In this document: positions 1 to 8,896 of the stretch, piece by piece | How the letters are laid out: each line of letters begins with the position of its first letter | Position numbering within the stretch: the stretch's first letter is position 1 | Source of the DNA: Desulfobacterales bacterium | GTDB taxonomy: Bacteria; Desulfobacterota; Desulfobacteria; Desulfobacterales; RPRI01 | Direction of reading: 5' to 3' | Assembly (NCBI GenBank): GCA_020052975.1 | Contig: JAGVOC010000100.1 | Coordinates: forward strand, 1 to 42,720 | Length of the DNA stretch: 42,720 nucleotides | The notes under the pieces: generated by a model | What the model saw: the letters and a program-made list of their open reading frames with translations, nothing else | Database searches by the model: none | Told to the model about the DNA's origin: nothing | Position numbers and translations under genes: made by a program

Positions 1-69
1 GCGATAATTTCAACCACAGGAATACATTCGGTATTTCGAGGATTGAAATTTGAGCCTGACGCAGTAATC

Positions 70-99
70 GGGCAAAAGGGGGTGTTATGCAAAGGTCTC
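70..99 (+). repeat. Short dispersed motif, copy 1 (GGCAAA...GCAAAG)
   Basis: The stretch GGCAAAAGGGGGTGTTATGC followed by AAAGGTCTCT is nearly identical to one at 8988-9017 in front of the TRAP operon. GGCAAA...GCAAAG recalls the core of the GEMM-I c-di-GMP riboswitch. The GAAA-capped hairpin that should lie between the two boxes is missing, so I call it only a repeat. It lies beyond the 3' end of the neighbouring minus-strand gene and therefore leads no visible gene. A plus-strand frame is open from the window edge to a stop at 100-102, but nothing in it is recognisable. Confidence 0.4.
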
Positions 100-130
100 T
101 AAGTATGTAAGAGTAACGACCTGTAGGAAT

Positions 131-1777
131 TTACATCCTGGGAATCTTTCCAAAAACAGGCAGAAGCCCCCTCTGCCTCAATGCCTGAATCGTCTTCAAG
201 CAATCTTCTTTATTAGTAAAAGGTCCTGCCATAACCCTAAACCATATTTTGTCAGGCGATGCATTTCGCGGGATAATCTCGATCTCTTTATCCATAATAT
301 TGATAAAATTCTTGTATTTCAAAGCTTCCTGGCGGGTCGAAAAAGTCCCAAGGTGAGCCTTGATGCTTCCATCAGATGATTCCGCAATCAGATTCAACTC
401 TGTGCTTTCCGGTATACGAATTTTCTGATTGATGAGAATCAGATCGGGATTGGCGATTTCCGGGTTGAATGCCATGACAAAGTCCATCAGGGTTGTGTTT
501 ACCTGATTATAATTATCTAAAATCAACGATGAAAGATTGGCACCTTTTCCAATTTCGACAATTCTTTTATACCGGAGCTCGGTTCTTGCTGATGTAACGG
601 ATGGTTTTGGCGAATCAGCGGTTTCAGAAGGGCTTGTTGCCGGCTGATTGCCCTCAGAAGATGCAACCGGAGCAGTTTTTGACACTGAATCAGCCTCGAT
701 AACGGGGGCTTTGGTTACTACTTCTTCTATAACTGGGGCTTTGGTTGTAACTTCTTCAGAAACGGCGGGAGGTTTCAAGGAAGTCACTGGTTGCTGGATT
801 CCCGGGATGTTTTTCAGATACTCTTTCCCCAGGAAGACCGCAACCATAATGCATCCGGCAGCCAGGAAAAAATAAAGTGATCTTTTAAGCCGGGTATTAC
901 CTTTCGCGAATATGAAGCGGGACTTTTGTTCGTCTCCGGTTGCGGCATCTCCTGCCTGTTTGCCTGTTAAAAGATTCTCTTCATTGCGGATCTCTCTTAC
1001 CGCTGCAGCCGATATGGGTTTTTCAGAGCGCTCGAATCCTTTGAACAAAGCATTGTGGCAGAGGAGATTGATTTTTCGGGGAACACCACCGGCACATTTG
1101 CAAATCAATGCCAGCGCTTCCTGTGAAAACACGGCATCACTATGACACCCTGCATGCAGTAACCGATGATCGATATATTCCATCGATTCCGCCGGGCTCA
1201 GGCGTGTGATACGGCTTATGGTGCCGATCCTCTGTTTCAGTTGTCTCAGCCCTCTGGTATTCAGTTTGGTTTCAGTTTTAGGCCGGCCCACAAAAATTAT
1301 TTGCAGGAGTTTTGAAGTACTGGTCTCCAGATTGGAGATCAATCGCAATTCTTCCATGACATCATTGGAAATGTCCTGCGCCTCGTCGATAATAAGGACA
1401 AGATTTTTACCCCGGGCCAGGTTTTGTATCAAGTATTCATTCAACTGGTGAAGCATAGTACCCTTGATTATTCTTCCAAGGGGCAGCTCCAAATTGACCA
1501 GAATCTCCTTTAACATCTGTTCGAAGGAAAGATTCCCCTGCGGAAAGCAGACCACATTTACATTTTCATCTAAACACCTGATCAGGTGGTTTATCAGGAC
1601 GGTTTTTCCGGTACCGTCTTCACCGACGACCAGCGTGAATCCTTTGCGCTCTTTGACCACGTAAAGCAAGGAGGCTAATGCTTCCTTATGACTCTCCGAC
1701 GGAAAGAAGAATTTTGGATCCGGCGAGATATCGAACGGATTTACTGAAAGGCCGTAATATTGAATGTAGCCACTCAT
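131..1777 (-). CDS. ExeA-like AAA ATPase with LysM and SPOR domains
   Basis: This is a membrane-anchored ATPase of the ExeA/GspA family, which helps secretin or pilus machinery pass through peptidoglycan. The N-terminus (YIQYYGLSVNPFDISPDPKF) is typical of the family. Walker A GEDGTGKT lies near residue 52 and Walker B LVLIIDEAQ near residue 127. One membrane helix follows at about 302-320, then a Pro/Thr/Val-rich linker, a LysM-like segment and a C-terminal SPOR-like repeat, both fitting peptidoglycan binding. I chose the ATG at 1777, preceded by GGGGTGG. An in-frame TTG at 1804 with AGGGGG upstream would add nine residues, but that ribosome site lies inside a hairpin. The gene stands alone and is divergent from the receiver/PPDK-like gene. 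The family call is firm; the exact machine it serves is inference. Confidence 0.85.
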   Translation of the reverse strand: MSGYIQYYGLSVNPFDISPDPKFFFPSESHKEALASLLYVVKERKGFTLVVGEDGTGKTVLINHLIRCLDENVNVVCFPQGNLSFEQMLKEILVNLELPLGRIIKGTMLHQLNEYLIQNLARGKNLVLIIDEAQDISNDVMEELRLISNLETSTSKLLQIIFVGRPKTETKLNTRGLRQLKQRIGTISRITRLSPAESMEYIDHRLLHAGCHSDAVFSQEALALICKCAGGVPRKINLLCHNALFKGFERSEKPISAAAVREIRNEENLLTGKQAGDAATGDEQKSRFIFAKGNTRLKRSLYFFLAAGCIMVAVFLGKEYLKNIPGIQQPVTSLKPPAVSEEVTTKAPVIEEVVTKAPVIEADSVSKTAPVASSEGNQPATSPSETADSPKPSVTSARTELRYKRIVEIGKGANLSSLILDNYNQVNTTLMDFVMAFNPEIANPDLILINQKIRIPESTELNLIAESSDGSIKAHLGTFSTRQEALKYKNFINIMDKEIEIIPRNASPDKIWFRVMAGPFTNKEDCLKTIQALRQRGLLPVFGKIPRM

Positions 1778-1808
1778 TCTTACCACCCCATATCCAGTGA
1801 ACAATTAA

Positions 1809-1851
1809 AATCCCCCTGGCCTCCCTTTATTAGAAAAAGGGTGAGGGGATT
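1809..1851. repeat. Imperfect inverted repeat upstream of the ExeA-like gene
   Basis: AATCCCC at 1809 pairs with GGGGATT ending at 1851, and an inner CCCTTT pairs with AAAGGG. The hairpin would lie in the leader of the minus-strand ATPase gene and overlaps the ribosome site of its alternative TTG start. It could be a dispersed repeat or a leader hairpin. Confidence 0.45.
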
Positions 1852-2146
1852 GTTGCAGACTACTTTATTTTAAAAGTGCTCTGAAATTTTCGACTAATTT
1901 AAACCGAATTATTCAATATTACAAGAAAAAAACACGGACAAAAAAGAGGCAATCATTTTTTACGCGGTGCCCATGATTCGAAAGTGGTTTGGGTTCGATA
2001 CCAATCATCTCTTGTAAAAGCATATAAATTTGATATTATAACAAAGCCGTGAAACTTGTTGAGACTATTATAAATGGTCTCTGTTGGTTGCATAACGCCC
2101 CGCTTTTAAAATTAATATTCAGATTAAAATCAAACCGAGGCATAAG
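1852..2146. other. Divergent intergenic region, AT-rich
   Basis: This separates the minus-strand ATPase gene from the plus-strand receiver/PPDK-like gene and must hold both promoters. I see a small hairpin, GAGAC...GTCTC, at about 2060-2081. I could not assign convincing -35/-10 pairs. No coding frame looks real. Confidence 0.5.
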
Positions 2147-5113
2147 TTGCTTCAAGAATACAGCCAAAGGCCGAATGTATTTTATTCGCATTTGAAAGTA
2201 TTTCACGAGTTGATGCTGATCAAGGTGCGTGAGATCTTGTTTGTATCAAGTCCGTACGATGCGTTCATAATGGAAGAAGATGGCAGCCCGGCATCAAGAA
2301 TAATAAATGAATACAGCGGATTAAATCTTAGCATGCCCCCCAGGGTGACACGTACTTCTTCGGCTATGGAAGCTCTGTCTCTTTTAAATAAGAAAAAGTT
2401 CGATATGGTCATAACCATGCCGAATTTGGATGACATGGATGCTTTTTCACTGGGTCTGGAAATTAAGAAGCTCAATCCGGTTTTACCTGTTATCCTCCTT
2501 GCCCACAATCCCAAGGGTATTTATCCATTTCCGGAAGGCAAAAATTGCAGCGGTATTGATAGGATTTATATCTGGTCAGGCAACTCTGATCTGCTGCTGG
2601 CACTCGTCAAAAGCGCGGAAGACAGTCTGAATGTTGAACACGACACCGAGACCGCAAACGTCCGGGTTTTGATCCTGGTTGAAGATTCTCCTGTTTATTA
2701 CTCTTCTTTTCTCCCCTTGATTTACAAAGAAATTGTAAAACAAACTCAGGCTGTCCTTGAAGTAGGTCTCAATGAAGAGCACCGCCTGCTCACAATGAGG
2801 GCGAGACCTAAAATACTGATAGCGGAAAACTATGAAGATGCAATGAAGCTTTACATGAAGTTCCGGTCATTTCTGTTCGGCATAATATCGGATACAAGCA
2901 TACCTAAAAATGGGAAACTGGTCGATGATGCAGGGTTTCTTTTACTTTCAAAGATCAAAAAGGAAATTCCTGATCTTCCGCTTCTCATGCTTAGCGCGAA
3001 ACCGTCAAATAAAGGCAAGGCGGATCAAATTGAGGCCGTTTTTCTGGACAAAAATTCTCCCAATCTCCTTGCAGAATTACATGAATTTTTTCTTACCCAT
3101 CTGGGATTTGGAGATTTTATTTTCCGTTTGCCGAACGGAACGGTAATTGACCGGGCATCCGACCTTCGTGATCTTGAGGAAAAAGTTGCTCAAATACCTG
3201 ATGAATCACTTATATATCACGCCGAGCGCAATCACTTTTCCAACTGGATAATGTCCCGTTCGGAGATCTCTCTTGCTTCCAGATTCCGGGATGTTAAATC
3301 CTCTGCGTTTGGATGCGCTGATGACCTGCGAGATTATATAATCGCCAATATTCATGCGGTGCGCAAGTGGCGCCAAAAAGGTGTGGTCGCACAATTTAAA
3401 AGTCATAATTTTGATGCCGATATAATGGAATTTGTTAAAGTCGGTAATGGATCGCTAGGCGGTAAGGCGCGGAGCCTGGCTTTCATGTCTGCCATGCTGA
3501 ATCAGAATACAAAAATTCATGAACAATATCCTGAAATTAATATTGGAATTCCAAAAACACTTGCGATCAGCACGGATGGATTTGAATCTTTTATATCATT
3601 GAACAAACTGCAGGATTTTGCTAAAAAAGACTATCCTGATGGAGAAGTTGCTGAAAACTTTTTAAAAGCCGAACTCCCGGAATGGTTGTCAACAAATATT
3701 GAAACTTACCTGACTCAGGTGAAATATCCTCTGTCTGTACGTTCGTCCAGCCTGCTGGAAGATTCACAATTCCTCCCGTATGCCGGAATCTATCAAACAT
3801 ATATGATTCCTAATAATCATTCCGACTTTTCGAAGAGGCTTCAACATCTCATCACAGCCATAAAGCTGGTTTATGCTTCTACCTATTATGAAGGTGCTAA
3901 GGCGTTTTCCCGCAGTACATCAAAAAAGCCTCAGGAAGAAGCGATGGCTGTAATCATCCAGCAACTGACCGGAGAAGAATATGGAGATTATTTCTATCCG
4001 GCTATTTCCGGTGTAGCCCAGTCTCATAATTTTTATCCGGTTTCCAAAATGAAATCCGAAGAAGGTATTGCTCATATCGCACTAGGTTTAGGGAAGACCG
4101 TTGTGGAAGGTGAGCGAACAGTGAGGTTTTCACCGAAATATCCGGGTATCCTGCCTCAGTTTTCCACGGTTGACGATATACTGGCAAACGCTCAAAGGTT
4201 CTTTTACGCCCTGAAGATTCACAATTACCCTGACGAACTCAACTTCCGGAACTATTCAAACCTTGAAAAAAGAGAAATGAATGATGCTGAAGCGGAATAT
4301 CCCGTAAAGATACTCTCCAGCACGTATGTGCCTGGAGAACATCGTATCCGTGATACAGGCTATATGCCGGGGCCCAAGGTTTTAACTTTTGACAAGATAC
4401 TCAAACACGAAACATTCCCCTTATCGCATTTATTGTCTGACATGCTTGAGCTGGGACGAAAGGGTATGGGGTGTCCAATTGAGATTGAATTTTCCGTAAA
4501 CCTGAGTTCCGATAAAATGAAGAAAAGTGATTTCTTTTTTCTTCAGATGCGACCAATGGTTGCCGGTGGGGAAAGGCTTGAAGTTCAAATATCCGAGCAG
4601 GAAATTGGTAAAGCATTTTGCCGTTCAAAACAGGCTCTCGGGAATGGAAAGAATGAGGAGATGGCAGATATTGTATATGTTAAACCGGATGATTTTAAAC
4701 TGGAAGAAACGCAACGGATTGCAGAAGAGATTGACAAGATAAATGCCGGCCTGCTTAAGGGAAAACACCCTTATCTGCTGATTGGTCCCGGACGATGGGG
4801 ATCTGCTGACAGATGGCTTGGAATACCTGTTCAGTGGCGAAATATTTCAGGGGTAGGCGCCATGATTGAGCTTAGAAATGATAAAATAAAGGCGGACCCT
4901 TCCCAGGGATCGCACTTTTTCCAGAACATAACCTCTCTGGGTATTCATTATATCACGGTTACTGAAGGCTCGGATGATTATTTTAACTGGGAATGGTTGA
5001 ATTCACTGCCTTCCATTCAGGAAACCAGTTATCTGAGACATGTTAAATTGGATAAACCTCTTACATTAAAAATTGATGGAAAAAAATCTCAATGTGTTAT
5101 TATTTGCAATTGA
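2147..5113 (+). CDS. Receiver-domain protein fused to PEP/pyruvate-binding (PPDK N-type) domain
   Basis: This large soluble protein joins two response-regulator-like domains to the ATP-grasp half of pyruvate phosphate dikinase/PEP synthase. The first receiver (about 27-150) has Thr where the phosphate-accepting Asp should be (VITMPN), so it is degenerate. The second (about 172-320) keeps the acidic pair (VEDSP), the acceptor Asp (IISDTSIP), LMLSA and a late Lys, so it looks functional. From about 430 come VGNGSLGGKARS, then LSVRSSSLLEDSQ near 530 and FFLQMRP, as in PPDK_N, and a C-terminal IGPGRWGSADRW block. I see no swivelling phospho-His domain and no PEP TIM barrel, so it is not a complete dikinase. 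The TTG start has GAGG six bases upstream; an ATG at 2213 is the alternative. Its role is probably phospho-regulated nucleotide or PEP signalling, which is inference. Confidence 0.8.
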   Translation: MLQEYSQRPNVFYSHLKVFHELMLIKVREILFVSSPYDAFIMEEDGSPASRIINEYSGLNLSMPPRVTRTSSAMEALSLLNKKKFDMVITMPNLDDMDAFSLGLEIKKLNPVLPVILLAHNPKGIYPFPEGKNCSGIDRIYIWSGNSDLLLALVKSAEDSLNVEHDTETANVRVLILVEDSPVYYSSFLPLIYKEIVKQTQAVLEVGLNEEHRLLTMRARPKILIAENYEDAMKLYMKFRSFLFGIISDTSIPKNGKLVDDAGFLLLSKIKKEIPDLPLLMLSAKPSNKGKADQIEAVFLDKNSPNLLAELHEFFLTHLGFGDFIFRLPNGTVIDRASDLRDLEEKVAQIPDESLIYHAERNHFSNWIMSRSEISLASRFRDVKSSAFGCADDLRDYIIANIHAVRKWRQKGVVAQFKSHNFDADIMEFVKVGNGSLGGKARSLAFMSAMLNQNTKIHEQYPEINIGIPKTLAISTDGFESFISLNKLQDFAKKDYPDGEVAENFLKAELPEWLSTNIETYLTQVKYPLSVRSSSLLEDSQFLPYAGIYQTYMIPNNHSDFSKRLQHLITAIKLVYASTYYEGAKAFSRSTSKKPQEEAMAVIIQQLTGEEYGDYFYPAISGVAQSHNFYPVSKMKSEEGIAHIALGLGKTVVEGERTVRFSPKYPGILPQFSTVDDILANAQRFFYALKIHNYPDELNFRNYSNLEKREMNDAEAEYPVKILSSTYVPGEHRIRDTGYMPGPKVLTFDKILKHETFPLSHLLSDMLELGRKGMGCPIEIEFSVNLSSDKMKKSDFFFLQMRPMVAGGERLEVQISEQEIGKAFCRSKQALGNGKNEEMADIVYVKPDDFKLEETQRIAEEIDKINAGLLKGKHPYLLIGPGRWGSADRWLGIPVQWRNISGVGAMIELRNDKIKADPSQGSHFFQNITSLGIHYITVTEGSDDYFNWEWLNSLPSIQETSYLRHVKLDKPLTLKIDGKKSQCVIICN

Positions 5114-5122
5114 TATAAACAG

Positions 5123-5150
5123 GGATCACCTATAAATAAATTAGTGATCC
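5123..5150 (+). terminator. Hairpin after the PPDK-like gene
   Basis: GGATCAC and GTGATCC form a perfect 7-bp stem with a 14-base loop ten bases past the stop codon. No T-run follows, so intrinsic termination is uncertain. Confidence 0.4.
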
Positions 5151-5151
5151 T

Positions 5152-5240
5152 ATGAGGGTTCAAGGGGTCAAGGATTTCAGGGCCCAAGTGAAATACTTAG
5201 GATATTCAAACAAACACTTGACTCCTTGAACCCTTTCTCT
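5152..5240. repeat. Family-A repeat (GGTTCAAGG type), inverted pair
   Basis: GAGGGTTCAAGGGGTCAAGG at the left faces CACTTGACTCCTTGAACCC at the right, so the 5' region of gdhA contains an inverted pair of the family-A repeat. The same words recur near 19541, 26246, 27399, 37198 and 38653. Confidence 0.6.
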
Positions 5241-5258
5241 AATTTACAGGAGGCTGAA

Positions 5259-6608
5259 ATGACAGATATTTTGAAATTTATAAAGGATAAAGATCCTGGT
5301 GAAAAGGAATTTCATCAGGCTGTCAGGGAGGTGTTTGAGTCTGTTAAACCTGTTTTAGACCGGAATCCTCAATACCGTAAAGATGCTATCCCGGAAAGAA
5401 TTACAGAACCTGAACGTACGATCCTGTTCCGCGTGCCCTGGATGGATGATCAAGGTCAGGTTCAGGTTAACCGTGGTTTCAGGATTCAAATGAACAGCGC
5501 CATAGGTCCTTATAAAGGTGGATTACGCTTTCATCCTTCCGTAAATCTCAGTATTTTAAAATTCCTGGCCTTTGAACAGGTTTTTAAAAACGCGCTTACA
5601 ACTTTAAGCATGGGAGGCGGCAAAGGCGGGTCAGATTTTGACCCCAAGGGAAAATCAGATAATGAGGTCATGCGGTTTTGCCAGAGCTTCATGTTAGAGC
5701 TTTTTTGTCATATCGGTCCGAATACTGATGTTCCAGCCGGCGACATTGGTGTAGGCGCCAGAGAAATCGGTTTTCTGTTCGGCATGTACAAAAAATTGCG
5801 TAATGAATTTACCGGTGTTTTTACCGGCAAGAGCCTGGGGTGGGGAGGTAGCCTTATCCGGCCGGAAGCGACCGGGTATGGTAATGTCTATTTTGCAGCC
5901 GAAATGCTGGCGACGCAAGACAGCAGCCTTGAAGGTAAGACCTGCCTGGTTTCCGGTTCTGGTAACGTGGCACAATACACAGTGGAAAAGATTATTGATA
6001 TGGGCGGCAAAGTTGTAACCATGTCGGACTCTTCGGGTTATATTTATGATGAAGAAGGTATTGACAGAGATAAACTTGTTTTTATAATGCGTCTGAAAAA
6101 TGTCAGACGCGGTAGAATCAGGGAATATAAAGGTAAGTATTCCGAAGCAGTTTACACAGAAGTCGACACTTCTAAAGATTATAATCCACTCTGGGAACAT
6201 AAAGCAGACTGCGCCTTTCCCAGTGCCACACAGAACGAAATCAACGCCAGAGATGCCGCCAATCTTATGAAAAATGGGGTAAACCTGGTCAGTGAGGGGG
6301 CCAACATGCCTTCCACCCCGGAAGCCATTAACATATTTTTGGATAAGAAAATTCTTTACGCCCCCGGCAAGGCTTCCAATGCAGGCGGAGTGGCCGTATC
6401 CGGCCTGGAAATGGCCCAGAACAGCATGAGGATAAGGTGGACCAGAGAAGAAGTCGATCAACGGCTCAAGATAATCATGAAAAGCATTCACCAGACCTGT
6501 CTCGATGCATCAGCAGAATATGGCATACCCGGAAATTATTTCGCAGGCGCCAATATTGCAGGGTTTTTGAAAGTGGTCAATGCCATGCTTGATCAGGGAC
6601 TGGTTTAG
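5259..6608 (+). CDS. gdhA: NADP-type glutamate dehydrogenase
   Basis: It makes glutamate from 2-oxoglutarate and ammonium in the cytoplasm and is a main route of nitrogen assimilation. At about 449 residues it has the normal length of the bacterial hexameric small-subunit GDH. The substrate-binding GPYKGGLRFHPSVN, GGGKGGSDFDPKGKSD and catalytic PAGDIGVG segments are all present, followed by the Rossmann glycine motif (VSGSGNVAQ). The start is the ATG with AGGAGG five bases upstream; an earlier in-frame ATG at 5226 falls inside the upstream repeat and is rejected. The gene is monocistronic. Its TAG stop lies at the edge of a MITE-end fragment. Coenzyme preference is assigned by family resemblance only. 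Confidence 0.96.
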   Translation: MTDILKFIKDKDPGEKEFHQAVREVFESVKPVLDRNPQYRKDAIPERITEPERTILFRVPWMDDQGQVQVNRGFRIQMNSAIGPYKGGLRFHPSVNLSILKFLAFEQVFKNALTTLSMGGGKGGSDFDPKGKSDNEVMRFCQSFMLELFCHIGPNTDVPAGDIGVGAREIGFLFGMYKKLRNEFTGVFTGKSLGWGGSLIRPEATGYGNVYFAAEMLATQDSSLEGKTCLVSGSGNVAQYTVEKIIDMGGKVVTMSDSSGYIYDEEGIDRDKLVFIMRLKNVRRGRIREYKGKYSEAVYTEVDTSKDYNPLWEHKADCAFPSATQNEINARDAANLMKNGVNLVSEGANMPSTPEAINIFLDKKILYAPGKASNAGGVAVSGLEMAQNSMRIRWTREEVDQRLKIIMKSIHQTCLDASAEYGIPGNYFAGANIAGFLKVVNAMLDQGLV

Positions 6609-6655
6609 TTTCCATCCGGAAATGGCCCTTTTGTGCGATCTCGGCGTCAATCTGC
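6605..6655 (-). mobile_element. End fragment of a MITE-like element
   Basis: These 51 bases match, with only a few differences, the reverse complement of the right end of the 187-bp element near 30 kb, including the terminal AGTTTCCATCCGGAAATGGC. Similarity stops abruptly at 6655. The fragment carries the TAG stop of gdhA and the last two codons and stop of the convergent hydrolase gene. Confidence 0.75.
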
Positions 6656-7612
6656 AAAAAGCCGGATCATTTTTTCTTCGTACCAGCAGTCAAAAGAAAG
6701 GTTCTTGATAAATCCGTTATGGCCTCCATAACTGTGAATTACGAGGTTTACAGGTTCCTTTGCATTGAGGTTGTAAAAATCGTCAGCAGGTATGACAGGA
6801 TCATCTTTTGAAGTTATTATGGTTGTAGGAATTCTGATATCGTTTAAAATGCTGTTTGTGATGGCGTAGCACCTGAAATATTCGGATGCATCTTTGTAGC
6901 TGCTGTATTGTTCTATCAGCCTGTCTGTGATGCTGCGGCAGGATTTTAAGGGAATAATCCCTTTGAAATCATATAGTTCGGGAAACAACTTCTGTTTCAG
7001 TGATAATGAGCGCCGCCATTTTGAAAGAAAATATCTTCTTATTAGCATATTCCTGTCTATGGCATTTGTTGCCTTATCAGGATTTATCACAGGACTGATG
7101 CTGACTATGTGACGTAAGTTCATTATTGGTTCTTTTGAATGCATTTGCCCGATCCGCAGGGCAAAATTTCCCCCGAGTGAAAATCCGGCAAGAAATAGAG
7201 GGGAAGCGCCTGCTATTTCAGATACAGTTTTTACAGCGGCAAATACCTCATCAATCAGCGTTGCATAAAAAAGCCCCTTGTTAAGATGATGGCTTTTCCC
7301 GTGATCCCTGAAATTTAACCTGAAAACAGAAAAACCATTGTTGAAAAGGAATCTTCCCGCGCTCAAAATATAGGCCGATTCGATACTCCCTTCCCACCCA
7401 TGAAGAAGCAGAACAGTCCCTTTCGAAGGCATATCCTTATTCTGCGAATAGCCGCCAAGGAGACGCACCCCTGCTCCTGTATCTATAACAACCTCTTTGG
7501 AAGCATCAAGCATGGGGTTTTTCCCCTTTGCCCTGGCCCTGCTGCTTGCAAGATATGTTTGAATGCGCGGATTTCTTAAAAATACAAGCGGATTGAATTC
7601 TTCTCCGGACAC
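6647..7612 (-). CDS. Alpha/beta hydrolase
   Basis: This is a serine hydrolase of the alpha/beta fold, resembling the COG0429/YheT group. The oxyanion region LLLHGWEGS is near residue 70, the nucleophile elbow GFSLGGN near 145, the likely acid in TSKDDPVIP and the catalytic His in SYGGHNGF near the C-terminus. The substrate cannot be told; esters or acyl groups are usual in the family. The GTG start at 7612 is three bases after the glutaredoxin stop, so the two are co-transcribed. The start is weakly supported because the only good purine stretch (GGGAG) lies about 16 bases upstream. Its last codons come from a repeat fragment, so the natural C-terminus may have been trimmed or replaced by a few residues. 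Confidence 0.85.
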   Translation of the reverse strand: MSGEEFNPLVFLRNPRIQTYLASSRARAKGKNPMLDASKEVVIDTGAGVRLLGGYSQNKDMPSKGTVLLLHGWEGSIESAYILSAGRFLFNNGFSVFRLNFRDHGKSHHLNKGLFYATLIDEVFAAVKTVSEIAGASPLFLAGFSLGGNFALRIGQMHSKEPIMNLRHIVSISPVINPDKATNAIDRNMLIRRYFLSKWRRSLSLKQKLFPELYDFKGIIPLKSCRSITDRLIEQYSSYKDASEYFRCYAITNSILNDIRIPTTIITSKDDPVIPADDFYNLNAKEPVNLVIHSYGGHNGFIKNLSFDCWYEEKMIRLFAD

Positions 7613-7615
7613 TTT

Positions 7616-7873
7616 TTATTCTGATACTCCCATTTTATTCAAATCACCGGTTAATTCTGTTTCGTTGAATACTTTTCCCTTGCGCCAGATACCTTTGTAT
7701 TCAAGCGTTGGAACAACCCAGTCAAACCCTCCGTTTGCATCGATTACTTTCTTTACGATATCATCTGTCTGAGCTTCAATATCAATATAATTGTATTCAA
7801 TTTTGTTCTTTTTCAAAAACTCCTCTGTTTTTTTGCAGTGAATGCACCATTTGGCAGCATAAAGATTCAACAT
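7616..7873 (-). CDS. Glutaredoxin-like thioredoxin-fold protein
   Basis: This 85-residue single-domain protein has a CIHC redox motif at about residues 10-13 and a cis-Pro segment VVPTLEY, as in glutaredoxins. It would reduce disulfides or glutathionylated proteins in the cytoplasm. An ATG start is preceded by AGGAG. It leads a two-gene operon with the downstream alpha/beta hydrolase. The family is sure; the partner is unknown. Confidence 0.9.
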   Translation of the reverse strand: MLNLYAAKWCIHCKKTEEFLKKNKIEYNYIDIEAQTDDIVKKVIDANGGFDWVVPTLEYKGIWRKGKVFNETELTGDLNKMGVSE

Positions 7874-8062
7874 AAAATCTCCTATTGTGATAAATAAACG
7901 TTATGCCTGGGCGGGGCAGGGGTTCATACTCCGGTTATAACACAGAGTTTTTTTTTGCAATACATTGATTTTTATAATTTACTGGTATATTCAGAAAACC
8001 AGACCAAAACGCGCTCGCTGACTCTGTTGCGGTTCAATAACATAGTGTTAAAGGAGAACATA

Positions 8063-8887
8063 ATGCTTTTTTTCACAAAGAAAAAAAATGAAGAGAAACA
8101 CCTTTTTGATATAGGAAAGGTAACGCTTCCGGATGGGACTGCATATATCGGCAAAAATTTAATTATAGCCGGGACTGTTTCAGGAAGTGATAATATTATT
8201 GCAATGGGTTCAATAAACGGTGAAGTTGAATTGTCCGGGGACATCAAAATAGGTGATACGTCAAAGATAAACGGTAAAATTCATGCTGAAAAAATATTTG
8301 TAAGCGGTTTTTTTGAGGGAACTATTTTTGCATCAGAACGTATATGCCTCGAAAAGACAGCAAAGATAAAAGGTGTTATAATTACGAAACGGCTTTCTGT
8401 TGAAGATGGAGCTGTGTTTGACGGTGAAGCAAGAATGAGCGGTAACTCTGAGTCTGATAATTTATTTAAAGATAATGAAAATATTAATTCCTCTAAAAAG
8501 ATAAGAAAAAATACTCCGGCTGAAGTTATTGAGGAGGCGAAAGATTTTATTTCAGACAAAACCGCCTCATTTATAAGCCGGAATTTGAGAGTTGATGGAA
8601 ATGTAGGTGGTAATGAAAGTATCATTGTTGAAGGTTTCATAAAGGGTTTGATTAGTTTAAAAGGCAATATTATCGTTGGAAGCACCGGAGTTATTGAAGC
8701 CGATGTCGAAGCCGATAACATATCCGTACTCGGAAAAATTACCGGAAATGTTTGTGCGCGTCAGCAGCTTGTAATTCAGCCTTCAGGAAAAATTCAGGGC
8801 GATATTTCCGCCCGTTCCATTGATATCAAAGAAGGCGCATTGTTTGAGGGCCGATCTCATATGATGAGTTCTGTTTCTGTTCCGTAA
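8063..8887 (+). CDS. Bactofilin-type polymer-forming protein, two domains
   Basis: Bactofilins form beta-helical cytoskeletal filaments that organise cell-envelope growth or polar machinery. Here the bactofilin (DUF583) repeat appears twice, at about residues 25-115 (NLIIAGTVSGSDNIIAMGSI) and 170-265 (NLRVDGNVGGNESIIVEGFI). The halves are joined by a charged linker, giving 274 residues instead of the usual 120-200. The ATG has AAGGAG six bases upstream; the longer frame starting at 7955 has no ribosome site. It is not clearly in an operon: the TRAP genes start 146 bp downstream after a hairpin-rich repeat. Two domains in one chain could cap or crosslink filaments, which is inference. Confidence 0.9.
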   Translation: MLFFTKKKNEEKHLFDIGKVTLPDGTAYIGKNLIIAGTVSGSDNIIAMGSINGEVELSGDIKIGDTSKINGKIHAEKIFVSGFFEGTIFASERICLEKTAKIKGVIITKRLSVEDGAVFDGEARMSGNSESDNLFKDNENINSSKKIRKNTPAEVIEEAKDFISDKTASFISRNLRVDGNVGGNESIIVEGFIKGLISLKGNIIVGSTGVIEADVEADNISVLGKITGNVCARQQLVIQPSGKIQGDISARSIDIKEGALFEGRSHMMSSVSVP

Positions 8888-8896
8888 TAAAGACTT

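Noticed and set aside
70..110. Functional c-di-GMP (GEMM-I) riboswitch
   Set aside because: The boxes are too close for the P1b hairpin, no GAAA tetraloop is present, and no gene follows copy 1.
2147..5113. Complete pyruvate phosphate dikinase or PEP synthase
   Set aside because: The phospho-His swivel domain and PEP/pyruvate barrel are not found; only the ATP-grasp part is recognisable.
5694..6491. 265-codon minus-strand frame opposite gdhA
   Set aside because: It is a shadow of the gdhA coding sequence without a recognisable protein or start signal.
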